The position numbers and the translations under genes are program-made. Positions 38,265 through 48,895 of a stretch of DNA of 64,000 nucleotides are shown here, piece by piece. The notes under the pieces were generated by a model that saw only the letters and a program-made list of their open reading frames with translations, was not told where the DNA came from and ran no database searches. This DNA comes from Macrocystis pyrifera (taxonomy: Eukaryota > Sar > Phaeophyceae > Laminariales > Laminariaceae), in NCBI GenBank assembly GCA_031763025.1, contig JASSKH010000037.1, positions 3,224,001 through 3,288,000 of the forward strand, written 5' to 3'. Within the stretch, counting starts at the first letter, position 1. Each line of letters opens with the position of its first letter.

Positions 38265-41200
38265 ATATTAATAGTAGTAGTAGTAGCAGTAGCAGCAGCA
38301 GCAGGAGTAGCAGTAGTAGTGGCAGTAGTCAGCAGTAGCAGGAGTATAGTAGTAGCAGTACGAGTAGAAGTAGTAGTAGCAGCAGCAGCATTGATAGTAG
38401 GTAGTACTGCGCTGCCGTTGCCACGAGTCTGCTGCTGTAACCATGAGTATTTCGTACTGCTCTTGGCAGCTTTCAATTTAAACGTAGAGAAAACATTTCA
38501 GGACAAGTGCGGATATTTCTTTCATGATGCCCTCAATCGTATGTAGACCTGTTGCTGTCTATTGATGTTATTAATAATAGCGATATTACTGTAGAGTTCT
38601 ACCGCTGTTGCCACGATTCGGCTGTGTTGTTGCCGTGAGTACTTATTGGACAGTCATTAGATTTTTTTCATGACAAATGGATGCCGATAACTTTTTCATC
38701 TTGCCCCAACCGTACGTGTACCTGTACATCAATACACTACTGTACAGAGAAGCTGCTTCCTACCATTAATAATAGTGATGTTTTTGGTCATTTGGCCTTT
38801 CACTATTTTTGACGCTGTTTTAGACACTCAGGTATAGAATTCTGAAGTAGTTAGTACAGTATATACTAGTTTTGTAGTGGTGGTACTAATATTCATACTG
38901 TAGCAGCCCATGGTACTGAGTGCATGCTGCTTCTATAAATGCCTGTCCAATAGCAACAGTACTACCTGTATTATACCAGGAAAGTAGTAGAGATAGTCGT
39001 ATAGTCGTTGTGGTGTCCGCTATTGCGGTTATTGCCGTCTGCATGCTGTTCTTCTACCTGGCCAACAGCAGTACATGCCCTCAACCGTATATAATACGTA
39101 GCCTGAACATTTCCAAATATTAATAGCACTCGTAGTAGTAGGTAAAAACGTAGTATTCATTCATGCTGCTTCCACCTGTACTGCATCTACGTATTACTGA
39201 CAGCGGTGTATAGTGTAACAGTATAGTAGTCATGCCTTTCCGCCAAAAACAGCTATGCATGTGTTACCTGTGACTCCCTATTCGTCTTGCGACGCCCCCG
39301 GGATTTCACGCTACCTACATCCCGAAGGGGAACCTTGTAAGTACATGTATATATGTCTGTTCTGGGGTGGTATATTTCTCTATATCTGGAGCATTGGTGC
39401 CGGCAGGTGCCCATGCGGAGCTCTTGTACAAGTATATACACAAGGTCCCCATCCGGGAGGTGCGTAGGGGAGTGGTGCAAGAACGAAATGATACTTGAAT
39501 GAAATACCTGCACATCTGTTTAGAACTATCAACAGCTGCATCCACCCATCACTAATGTGAAGAACACACACATACTTTAGCGGACAGACTGTATACTGCT
39601 ATATACTGCCGTTTGTGGAAATAGTGTGGGATCATGTCAATTACATAAAAGAGGGTATACCGGTAAGTGGATATTGATCCTGAACGGATGACTCGCGGCG
39701 ATCAATTCAACGCTTGCGGCGTAAATGCTCTACTGTAGAACAATTCGTAGTCCGAGAACTGAGGGTATTGGAGTACTGGCGGCCAAGATATTGCGAGTAC
39801 TGAGAAGGCCCACATAATACGATTACTGAGAAGGTCCACTTAATGCGAGTACTGTGAAGGCCCAACTACTGAGAGTACTGAGAGAATGAGAATTACGGAA
39901 CACCGAGAGCACAGGCAAATATGCACCCCTAGTACCGAAACACGAAATACTTGGAGTACAGGCAATATCCGCCGCACGGAACCTCGAGATACTGACAATA
40001 GTACTCGCAGTACATACTCCTCGCAGTAAATATTCTCGAAATACTGCCAGTGCTCGAAGTACTCGAGTTGTCCCCAGCGAAAGTAATTTGCTCCAACTCC
40101 CCCTCGTGGGACAATCTGTGAGTATTTTGTGCCGAACAATGGGCCTGAGAATTGTCGACACGGTGCGCAGACGGTCCAAGTATACGTCAAACTCCAAGTA
40201 TACGGGGCATATTTAGAGTATTTCGGTAATGCGAGTATTCGCAGTACGAACACTACCAACGGACGAAATACTGATAGTACTTGCAGTACTCGCAGTACAA
40301 ACCCCCGAGATACTTGAAGGACAACAGGGAGTATCCACAGCAGCAGTAGAAGCGAATCCCGAACTAGTGCGAGCCCGAAAGTATCCGCAGAGTAGTATCG
40401 GCAGTAGTACAGAACCTCGAAATACTATGAGTACGCACAGTGTCTGCTGCAATAAACCAGAAATATTGCGAGTACACTAAGTACCTACAGTATTTTCTCG
40501 AACATCCCTTTGCTTTAGTCCAAAATATTGGGAGCAACTGTGCAAGCTTGAGGTATGGATGCACGCCACACGTGAGCACGCCCAAACGCCGTGGTCTTGC
40601 GTAAAAACACACTTGCATTGTACCATAGGTATAAAGAGTACCAGGAAGGTCAGAAAAGGTGAACGTACTGGTATAAAATAAGTCAAACGTTGAAAAGAAA
40701 AAAAAGCGGGGATCGTGCGAGTCGAACCTCGTCAACGAAAATACTATCAAGCGCAGTTGGTCATCTACGCTACTGAAGTACTCACACAACTGGCGCGCAG
40801 TGTTTTTTACGCTATCTAAAACACATCGCAGGATCTCTTGAAGAGTAGCTTGTACAGGTACAACCGCATGTACAGCAGTACTGCTGTAAAATGCCATATG
40901 GCATGATACGACAGCAGAAGGTACGCGTACTGCGACAAAGGAACGTGTAGAGTAGCTTGTACGGGTACAACTGCATGTACAGCAGTACAGCAGTACTGTC
41001 GTAAAATGCCATGTGCTATGATACTCAGCAGAAGAAGATAAGCGTACTGCGAAAATGAAGATGTACTGCTGCCCTATAAGCTCGTTCTATAGGATCTATC
41101 GGTCAGCAGTGGAGGACACAAAACAGCCAGTAACAACTGCTGTAAGAATATTTTTTGGCACACGATGCTTGTACGAACGATTTGTTGTACCGGACTCAAC

Positions 41201-44200
41201 GAACGTAGGCGATGCGGGGATGATCGGCGCGGAGCAAAAAAAGCCGGTCACACACTGCAGCAGGTACGTGCATCGGCCAATGCCGCGATGACAACAACAA
41301 ACACTACTGAGTACTGAGGGTACAGCGCGGATCTGCCACGTGCGCACAGTACGTTGCCTGCTGTTGCTGTTGGCGCACTGTGCTGAGCACAGCTGGAGCA
41401 GTGGCAATGTTGAATAAGACACAGCAATACGAAGAAGCAACAGGAAAGAGGGTGATGATGATCTAGGTAGGTACGTCATCCTGGGTATGTACGTATGAAA
41501 AAAATTATTGCACCTGGTAAGGCAGCTGTGGAATACGGACGGCAGGCTCCGACAAACACAACCAGCCAGAGCAATACTGCGCATATGGGTGTCGCACACG
41601 CACGGCGTATGGGCGGCAGCGTTGTAACGATGGGATCTGTGCATGTTGTCTGCTGTGTATCTGGTATATGTCCGAACTGTGTGCTCACAGCTCATGAGAG
41701 CCTAGGGCAGCAAACAGACAACATTATTACACCGGTACGTACGTACAAAGTAAGGCCTCTCGTACTAAAACCAGGGGAATCGTCTCATCCACTCCCGCCG
41801 GAAAAAAAAAAATGAGCACGCGCCACGTGCTCCAGAGTGCACGGATCGCGCCGAGACCTCGACCAATGTGTCCGGCCAGGCTTCCCGAGTCCGAGTACTT
41901 GGTGTTTAGCCGAAAAGTGCTCGTACGAAGAGAATAGTTGGCAAAAAATACGAAAATTGGAAAAACATACGTATACATGAACATATCTGTTCCGGGGTAG
42001 CATGAACAAATTGCTGGACTTGTGACTTGCGTAACAGGTCTGATGTCTGTTTTGGCCTAACGAGTCTGGCACCTGTTTTTGAAGGGATCGGCCTGACATG
42101 CTTCGCTCGCGGGCCTGCAACAATCCGTTTCCCTAAATCGCTCAACGCACAAAAACTAGCAATCAGTTTCCCAAAAACCTTTCAATCCGTAACAAAAAAC
42201 GCTTGGTTTACCAAAGAATCGTCGACGCGCAATGAGAACAACCAGTTCGAAAGGCTCCCAACGGCCATCGAAAACCATCAGGGTCCCAAAAACGTCCCAT
42301 AAACACGCAAAACAAACCATCAGTTTCTCAAAAACCTCCCAAAGCTCACAAAAAAACTCACCCTTCCGGCTTCGCCACCGCAGCCCAAGCCGCCCAAATG
42401 TGCCTCCTATCCAACGGCGGCAGCCCGTGTGTTAGCAAGGCCTGTCGCACCGTCTGGTTTCTCCGTCCTCTGCGCGAGCACCCAGCGCCACACCCGCGCG
42501 CGTCCTACGCTCGGCCGCTCGCGGCGCCGTCCCCCCGGCGCAGCCGGGGGCGATGCCGACACGGCTACCTTACCGTACGCCCCAGGTCCCGCTCCGTTAA
42601 CGCCGCCACCACCGCCACCACCACCACCACCACCTCCACCACTAATATCCCGCTTCACCGCGCCACCGGCACGAGCTGTATACTCGCCCGAATCGTTGTT
42701 AACTTTCTTCGCTATGGCGTCCTCATCCTCCGCCGTCGTCGCCGCCGCTTCCACCGCCTCCGCTGCTTCCGCCTCTGCCACCACTGCGGCCACCGCCACC
42801 GCCGCCGATGACCCGTCGCGTGGAACCCTCGTCGGAGGCGGCGGCGCTAATGCCTCAGCCGCCCTGGTTCCGCGCGAAGCTTGGACCGGAAAGAACACCG
42901 GAAAAGGGCGTAGCGAAGCGCTGCCGTTGGCGCTACCGCTCTGGCTGCCGCTCTGACTCCCGCGGTCTCCCCCCGCAGACAACCCGCCCCTGCCGGCCCT
43001 CCTCTCCGCGGCAGCGGCGGCGGCGCCTTCCGCCTTCTCGCCGGACGCAGGGGACGGGCCCTCCCCAACGCTGCCGAGGCTGTGCCGCGGTGGGCTCAGC
43101 GCTTCTACGGCGGAGTGGTGGTGGTGTTGGCCGCCGCGGCTGCTGAACGTCAGCTGGCCGCCGCTGCTACCACCGTCGCTCGTCGGTGTCGGGAGCACGC
43201 TGCCGGCCATGACTCCACCTACGAACCCGCTGGTCAAAGACTCGCTGCTGCTCCGGCGGTGGTGGTAGCGCCCGCTGCGCCTCCGCTGCATCCAGGAGTC
43301 GTCCGCGCGCACGGCTCGCCCCAAGTTCCGAGTCGACTTCGGTCGGTCGGTGACACCTGGCGGCTTGCCGTCCGCCCACTGCCAGGCGGAGCGCCCCTCG
43401 GAAGGAACGGGCGTGGTCACCTCTATCCTTGGCGGCCCGAAGTCACTGCCCGGCGTAGCTCCAGGCTGTGGCGTCGTTGCGGCCGCCGTCGCCGCAGCCA
43501 TTGCCGCCATCTCGCGCTTCAGCCTGTCCAGCTCCGCCTTCAGCCTCTTTATCTCCCCCGCATCGTCGCCGCCAGACAACTCGCGCACAGCGACACCGGC
43601 ACCGACCCCCGCGCTTGCAGGAGGTTCACCCTCCGCAACGACGTCCCGGTCACCACTCGCCATCGAACTCGCTCTAGCCGTATCCCCATCGGCCACCACC
43701 ACTTCCAGCATCCCCACCGCCTCTTCTCTCTCCTCCTCTTCCACAACCTGAGCCGCTGCAACCATTTCTGGTGCGGCCGCGGCGTCTGCGGCGGTGGCAT
43801 CTGCGGCGGCGGTGGCAGCCGCAGCAGCGGCGGCAAAACTGCTGCGTGGGGGGCACCGTCGGTGCCATATTACGTGGCGGTTCCGGCATTTTCGCGGCGC
43901 CACGGACGCGTGGCATCGGCGAAACGAACCCTTCGCTGGCGGACGCCTGCTGACCGGGGACAGGTCTCGGTGGATCTCTCGCGGAATTCCTACCCCTCGA
44001 CGCCCCCGCACCCCCAGAAACGAACGAGCCCTCCACGCTCGTGCTCGGCGGCCTCAAGCCCGAGCGGGGGGCGCTGAGCATCGAGTGGCGCCGCCTCAAG
44101 TCTAACGACGCCGCGGCGCCCGACGGTCTCGGTGACGGGAGAGGCCTGCGGTACCACGGGAGGCGGTAGAAGTCACCCGGCGAGGTCGGGCCACCCCGGC

Positions 44201-44369
44201 TTCCGACGCCTCCACGACCGCCGCCGCTCCCGCCTCCGGCGGCTCCTGGACGAGAGTACTGCTCGCGCGGTCTAAGCCGCGAGCGGTGGCCCTCCCATGG
44301 CAAGGGGGAGGCGGACAGTCCGGGGACTGCGTCGGCGGAAGCTTTGGTGATGGAGCGCAGGAGAGTCAT
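26137..44369 (-). CDS. TBC-domain Rab GTPase-activating protein
   Basis: TBC proteins stimulate GTP hydrolysis by Rab GTPases in vesicle traffic. Exons, in transcription order: 44369-42574, 42467-42362, 33798-33600, 33240-32884, 32247-32150, 28479-28224, 27234-27099, 26453-26137. All joins agree in phase, giving about 1,087 residues. The N-terminal 598 residues are Ser/Pro/Gly/Ala-rich with a short coiled coil near 265-300. The TBC domain follows (about 600-930): HGLPPLDRRHIW, IIVHDVQRT with the arginine finger (about R662), GYIQ|GMNYLAG with the glutamine finger (about Q700), HCPDIMDHL, WFICIYAGSMASQPVVSRIWD, LALGIL-like end. An insertion of about 65 residues, rich in Gly and Pro, follows GMNYLAGFLLITL. 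The C-terminus is Ser/Pro-rich and ends SWW. Exon 1 needs one base less at a G6 run (43848-43853) to stay open. ATG at 44369 is the first one followed by the long open frame. Confidence 0.85.
27583..28178 (+). repeat. Poly(C)-bounded dispersed repeat, copy 4
   Basis: A near full-length copy in the intron before TBC exon 7, running from C-rich DNA (27583-27640) to a C run (28149-28178) that ends only 45 bp from TBC exon 6. It shares all blocks with copy 1, including TTGAGCTAGACAACCAGGGC, CAATTCGTGCGAGGTGAACA and the GGCGCTTCGCGC hairpin. Confidence 0.75.
28540..29310. other. TBC intron segment with long G runs
   Basis: G homopolymers of about 30 (28539-28569) and 25 (29010-29034) bases lie here. 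There is no exon between TBC exons 5 and 6 in this stretch that I can see. Confidence 0.5.
29310..30440 (+). repeat. Tandem array of about 270-bp units in a TBC intron
   Basis: About four units share AATTTGAAGACGAAAAATCT (29480, 29751, 30021, 30355), CTGACATGTTTTGTCCAA, CAGCAGAGCTTCTC, GGCCAGGGTCAGCGTCGCT, TACGCTCGGCTTxTCGGTC and TCGTGTATTTCCTG. Spacing is about 270, 270 and 333 bp. Confidence 0.8.
31251..31343. mobile_element. MITE, perfect 21-bp terminal repeats
   Basis: A 93-bp element whose ends are perfect inverted repeats of 21 bp starting GGGACCATAGTAAATAGGAC. It lies in the TBC intron between exons 5 and 6 and is preceded by ATTACG, as in the copy at 22929. Confidence 0.85.
31344..32149. 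other. TBC intron, no exon seen
   Basis: AT-rich DNA with weak inverted similarity between TTAATAGTCGGTCC (31421) and CCGACCAGTTATTAG (31645). No gene is called. Confidence 0.4.
34502..34830 (+). repeat. Two tandem units of about 165 bp
   Basis: Both units carry CGAACTCGAAGxATC, TTGCTGGGGCGAGGAGACAC, AAGAGCTTACT, TGTGACAGACTCGAT and TCGGCCTTGCTGATGCTACC. They lie in the 8.6-kb first TBC intron (33799-42361). Confidence 0.8.
34850..35540 (+). repeat. Minisatellite of about 70-90-bp units
   Basis: About nine diverged units share GTTCGGAGGATTTTTTATTG, GTACGCGTxGACAGTC and GTATCCAGGATCTGAACGA or TCGTATTCGAGATCTA. One plus-strand frame stays open for about 230 codons across it, probably because the unit is short of stops; it has no domain I know. 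Confidence 0.75.
36335..36500 (+). repeat. CAG/CTG-rich patch
   Basis: Short (CAG)n and (CTG)n runs of opposite orientation lie close together (CTGCTACTGATGTGCTGC, then a CAG run at 36400-36422) in the large TBC intron. Confidence 0.6.
38147..38400 (+). repeat. (TAG)n / (GTA)n microsatellite
   Basis: A 250-bp stretch is dominated by GTA repeats with TTG, CAG and TAT interruptions. It reads as long poly-Val, poly-Ser or poly-Thr frames that are not genes. Confidence 0.9.
39740..40480. repeat. Degenerate GAGTACTG / AGTACT-rich tract
   Basis: Dozens of AGTACT, GAGTACTG and AATACT words recur at irregular spacing (for example GAGTACTGAGAAGGCCCA at 39794), giving a self-complementary, hairpin-prone region inside the TBC intron. 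Confidence 0.6.
40704..40776 (-). tRNA. tRNA-like remnant with Pol III terminator
   Basis: On the minus strand there is an A-box-like TAGCGTAGATGA, a B-box-like GGTTCGACTCG and GATCCCCGC followed at once by a run of eight T. The D-stem can pair, but acceptor and anticodon stems do not. Probably a decayed tRNA or SINE head rather than a working tRNA. Confidence 0.2.
40845..41060 (+). repeat. Two tandem units of about 108 bp
   Basis: Both units contain AGTAGCTTGTAC(A/G)GGTACAA, CATGTACAGCAGTAC, CGTAAAATGCCAT(A/G)TG, GCAGAAG and GCGTACTGCGA. They lie in the TBC intron. Confidence 0.8.
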
Positions 44370-46691
44370 CGCGGGGGAGTCCGGCTCGCGCTGTTGCTTC
44401 GGTTGGGGGGAGGGGATACACACACAACCGCGAGGGCTGGAGTTAGAGCGTAAAGTGCTGCTGCTCGGTGGTGGTGGTGGTGGTGGTGGCGACGGGCGCG
44501 GTGGTAGTGTTTGGTCTAGGACTTTTAATTTTTGAAACCTTCCATCACATCGATCCAGCACGAAGCATTTCACATTACAGTACTCAAAATATAAGAACAT
44601 TAGCCATACCAGGTATACCGAGCACCTGTATATGATATACTATGAACACCAGGAATATATTACTGCACCGGGGACAAGGGACACACTACCACAATGAAAA
44701 TATCAAGTACACAAAAAATACTATACGGAACAGAATAATTGGCCTACCGGTAACAGAGCAGTACCAGGGGTACCTGCCACATGATATGAAATTCCAGGTA
44801 TATACTTCCGACTCTATCCCGTACAATCCATCTACCAGGCTACCAGGTCAAATAATATAGAAAGCGCCGGCGCACCATGTTGTACACATGGTATAAAACA
44901 AATCGCAGGTATTATATGATACCAGGAACAGCAGTATGAGAGAATCGATAAAGCGAAGGTCTCGCAACCTCCGAAGTTGCTGTACGGCAGCTTCTTCAAC
45001 GCTTATGTTGACCACAGCACTTTTAAGATATTTATTGCGTGTGTACAGCAGTAATACCCGGTACCAGGTACAGCAGCACAAGACTGCCCGGCACCTTGCA
45101 GTCATCCGTACGTATACTGCTGTAGTATTCGAGTACGAGCCCTACTGCCTACCGCTGCTGTAAGCGAACTATCAATGCAAAGAGGCAAAAAAATGTGACT
45201 TTCAAAGCCATTGCGGAACAGTAGGTGCATCAGGTAGGTATAGCCTCCCTTGCAGGGACCCCGCGACAAGGGAAAAAACGGTAGTTAAGGGGCCTCCAAT
45301 TTCTGCGCACCGTTTTTGCCCACGATAGACACACGCTAAGGCATGAGAGAGGTGCACCCTTATTTTGTTCTTGAGGTCCCTCATCTGAGAAGCTCTACCG
45401 CATACTATTAGTAAGCCATTATTACTGCGGTAAATCGCCCCAACAACTGACTTCGAGCAACAAAAGAAAGCGCACCCTGACCAAGAATCCCACGCCCTAC
45501 CTACAGGAGTAGCAAAAATCATATCACCAAAACGGAATGTCATTCCGACGGTTTTGCGTTAAGGGGCTCCGTAAATTCAGAAAAACATTCAACCCAAATA
45601 CACTACGAGTACCTACTCCCATCGTAGCACGCGTCCAATGTTGACCTTAAGGGGCCGGTGCTAGCTTTCAAGTTTCATACATGTGTAGGGTTGTTAGTTG
45701 GGAAGCGATGGAATAAGACATTAGGGAGTAGAGCTGTTTTGCCCCGATCCCCGCATTAACATTGTTCGAGTATTATATACACGGGGCTCCAGGCCGCCGG
45801 TCGCAGACTTGCGTGATGGGCGTATAGTGTAGAGGAGGAGGAGGCTGAGACTCGATGCCAAGAGATTGAGAGCGTGCGCTCCACACTCCATAAAACGTTG
45901 GAAAATGCGGCCGACTGCAGACGATTGCTTGCCGACTAACCGCAAAGCGGCGGAATGCTAGAAGGCGGGTGTAACTTCTAACTTGGGGAGTACGCGATGG
46001 CCGACAGCGCAGCTCCGTAGAAAGGTGCCGTTACACTAGAAGTCCTGATGCAGCTGTACATTTTCTTCGTTTGGGCAATAGTAGGGTGGTTTAGTATTTC
46101 TGTAAGAACAAACCCCGTCGGCAAGGTGTAAATCAGGGTCAAGCAAGGAACTTTGTAACCCATCGGGACGTACGAGAGTTTCCCCTAATCTACTATATAC
46201 GTGGTGAACTACCGAAGAGCTGTGTGGCTCGAGGCCGGTGCTGTCAAAAACCGAAAACATGCCACACCGAAGACCCCGACACACAAGCCAGCTGGAAAAC
46301 CACCGGAGGTCACGAACGGCTTGCCCACAAGGCACGAACAGCAACGAAAAGCCGCGAAATCGAGCACAGCTAAAAATCTACGTGGTGTGTGATGGGAGTA
46401 CTACAAACGCTATGATTTTCGTCGGCGGCCGGCATAAATGGTACCAGGTATAGTCGATGTTCTCCCACGTCGTGGTTGTGGTTTTGTGGGGTCACAAAGC
46501 GCCAAACAGCAGCGAAATTTGTGCAAAGGCTCTGGCACAGTTCGCGAGACCTGCAGCTCCGAGAGACAAGCAGGTAGGGGGCACTACTGCTGTGGGCTGG
46601 TGATGCAACATTCATACGCGTGTCACATCCTGGTCACACCTGGAACAACTTCTGATAGGTTCTTCTCCGATGCCGCGTGACCTCGCTTCTG
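44370..46691. other. TBC upstream region and intergenic DNA
   Basis: The TBC 5' flank is C/T-rich on the coding strand, with no TATA-like box that I can defend. Three TTAAGGGGC words in the same orientation lie at about 45281, 45560 and 45650. A 113-codon minus-strand open frame (45202-45543) has no known domain and is not called. Confidence 0.4.
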
Positions 46692-46806
46692 ATATCGCCC
46701 GAAGTCTATGTCTGCATTCAGCTTTTAGACCGATTACGGGCGAGACTCCGATATCGCCTGACGTCTATGTCTGCATTCAGCTTTTAGACCGATTACGGGC
46801 GAGGCT
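46692..46806 (+). repeat. Two tandem 57-58-bp units
   Basis: GATATCGCC(C/T)GA and AGTCTATGTCTGCATTCAGC, then ATTACGGGCGAG, occur twice back to back with few differences. Confidence 0.9.
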
Positions 46807-48099
46807 GTCGGCAAAGGCCCCTTCTTTGCGAAACACGCCTCGGCACTAAAAAACTTGCCTGCTCCGACTCGCGGCCTTAACCCTCCTGGGACCCAACAGG
46901 GAAAAATTGAATATCACAAGCGACGATTACAGCAAAGGCCACTACTGTACAGCAGTACGCGACCGGGGGATGACACAAATTGGAGCCCGGGGTACAGTGC
47001 AAGGAGTCGTACGGCACGGCCGCACTATTATCCTTCCTACCCGTACTGCTGTGCGGTCACGCTGCCGTTACATAGGCAGCTGGTAACACTACAGGCATCG
47101 GTGTTTCGATTTTTACCTTCAACACCCAAAGGGGTTCAGATGACGTATCACCCCGCCCCCTAAAAAAAAACAAATTAGGGATCCCTCCCAAAGACTCGAG
47201 TCTACGCACATTGCGAGTAATATAGTTGCGTCCGCACTGAGGTGCGGTACGTAGTGACATGGGGGCAAATGCAGGTCCCGATATGCTGCGGGGACCGCAC
47301 CACTGAAGGCCTCGTCCTGCTGCGTCAGCTGCACTAGAAGCAGTCAGTAGAACGAGGTCGCGAGAAGCACAGAACTACGAAGGTCATATCATAGTAGCCA
47401 GAACCTACGATGGGCTCAAACAGCGAAAGACACATGTCCACCCGCGTTTATGAACAATGTTTGGTTCTGAGTACTACTATTAATACTAATAATGTATTCC
47501 CCCATAATACAGCACTATGATACAGCACTAGAAGTAGGAATATTGGGGCCCGGACGCAACAGGCACCGCATTAAAGTGCACCCCCCCACTACATCTGATG
47601 AGCTGAACAGAGCAGTAGCCTATCGGTATTGCTCCTAATCAGTACATTGTGTGCCGCAACGCCGCACGGTATTGTTCTCCAAGGTGGGCTGAAGTTGAAA
47701 GTTTTCTTGCTCGAGACCCAACCTCCACGAGGCAGTATGTAGGCAGCGAGCGTCCTACAGCTATATCGAGGCCGTGGGGTGCTACGAATCAAAAATGTGT
47801 AGCGGTATCTCGAGCTCTAAGCTTCTGTTTTTGATGGTCGTCGGACTTGATGTCAGAAGGTTTTGCGCACTGCAGTACGATTGCATTGTGAAGTGGCGGT
47901 GGTGATTCAAGCAAAACTCAAGCAAGGGCGAATTCGATCCGAGAGCCGGTTGTAGGTTGTTCTTCGTACTGCTGCTGTACGCAGTCGTTCGATATTCCCC
48001 TGTTCGTCGTTGGGACTATAATTTTGAATACTTAAAACACTATGATATTTCTGCCTCTTTTGAAGAGGGGAAAGCCACGCGGCAAGCGACGATCGATAC
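46807..48099. other. Intergenic, no gene seen
   Basis: No domain, phase-consistent exon pair or transposon ends were recognised here. Confidence 0.4.
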
Positions 48100-48339
48100 C
48101 TTCTGCACAGCCGAAGAAGCTGCCTCCTGCGCGTCCCCGAACCACTCCCCGTCCATCTCAAGCGCCATCTCCTTCCCGTCGTTAATATTGTCGGGCTTCG
48201 TGCTCAGGGTCGCCCTCAGATCGAGAGGCGTGGACAAGTAGCTGTTGTGGTCGGAATGCACTAATTCAGGCCTGCTCGCGCCGCCAGCATCTCCATTCGC
48301 CTGGGACTCCGCGAAGCTCCGGCTGGGCATCCTCCGGCA
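48100..48339 (-). CDS. Possible exon of an unrecognised protein
   Basis: A 240-bp open segment on the minus strand runs from acceptor GGCCTAG to donor GTATCG (coding 48339 to 48100, phase 0 to 0). If it is a first exon, ATG at 48330 opens it. The peptide is soluble, acidic and mixed in composition, with SYLSTPLDLRATLSTKPDN and EMALEMDGEWFGDAQEA, which reads like real protein. I know no family for it and found no partner exons. Confidence 0.35.
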
Positions 48340-48895
48340 CTAGGCCAAGTTCTGGCGTTCTGACAGAAAGTAATGCGGGACACGAGGGAGACTGAGGCTA
48401 TGCTGTGCATGGAGCTCGTCCGCCCTCGTGAGGGAACGAGGACGGTAAAGGGTTTCGGAGAGAGTGGGGCTGGGATGTCATGACATGCAACAGACTGCAT
48501 CAATCAAACAAATCAATTGGTAGCATTTTTCGGGTTAGTTTTTCGGTCCCCCGGCTGATCTAGCTCGGTGTTGAGAGGCGATAGCACCTTCTCAGGGAAA
48601 AGACGACAGCATTTATTCAATGAACAACTCACCAAATTTCACCCCCTTCGTACGAACTTCGCCCTAGGTGCCTGGCTAGCCCGAGACCCGCGGCGTGGTC
48701 TTCGCGCGCCGTTGCAGGGGCTGGTGCCTTTTTCTCGTGGTGTCGGAAATCGGAAAATTCAAATTGTTGCTATGATATCGAAGGCGTTTACATACAGGGA
48801 GAATTTTCTGATCGATGTCGTTTTGAAGTAGTGCTGGTTGTGTCCGTTCCAATGTTCGCGCCGCGGTGCCCATTGCAGGGGTTGTGTTGTTCACC

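Noticed and set aside
38066-38546. Val-, Ser- and Thr-rich open frames
   Set aside because: They are translations of a GTA microsatellite.
40704-40776. Functional tRNA gene on the minus strand
   Set aside because: A- and B-box-like words and a T run are present, but the acceptor and anticodon stems do not pair; kept only as a low-confidence remnant.
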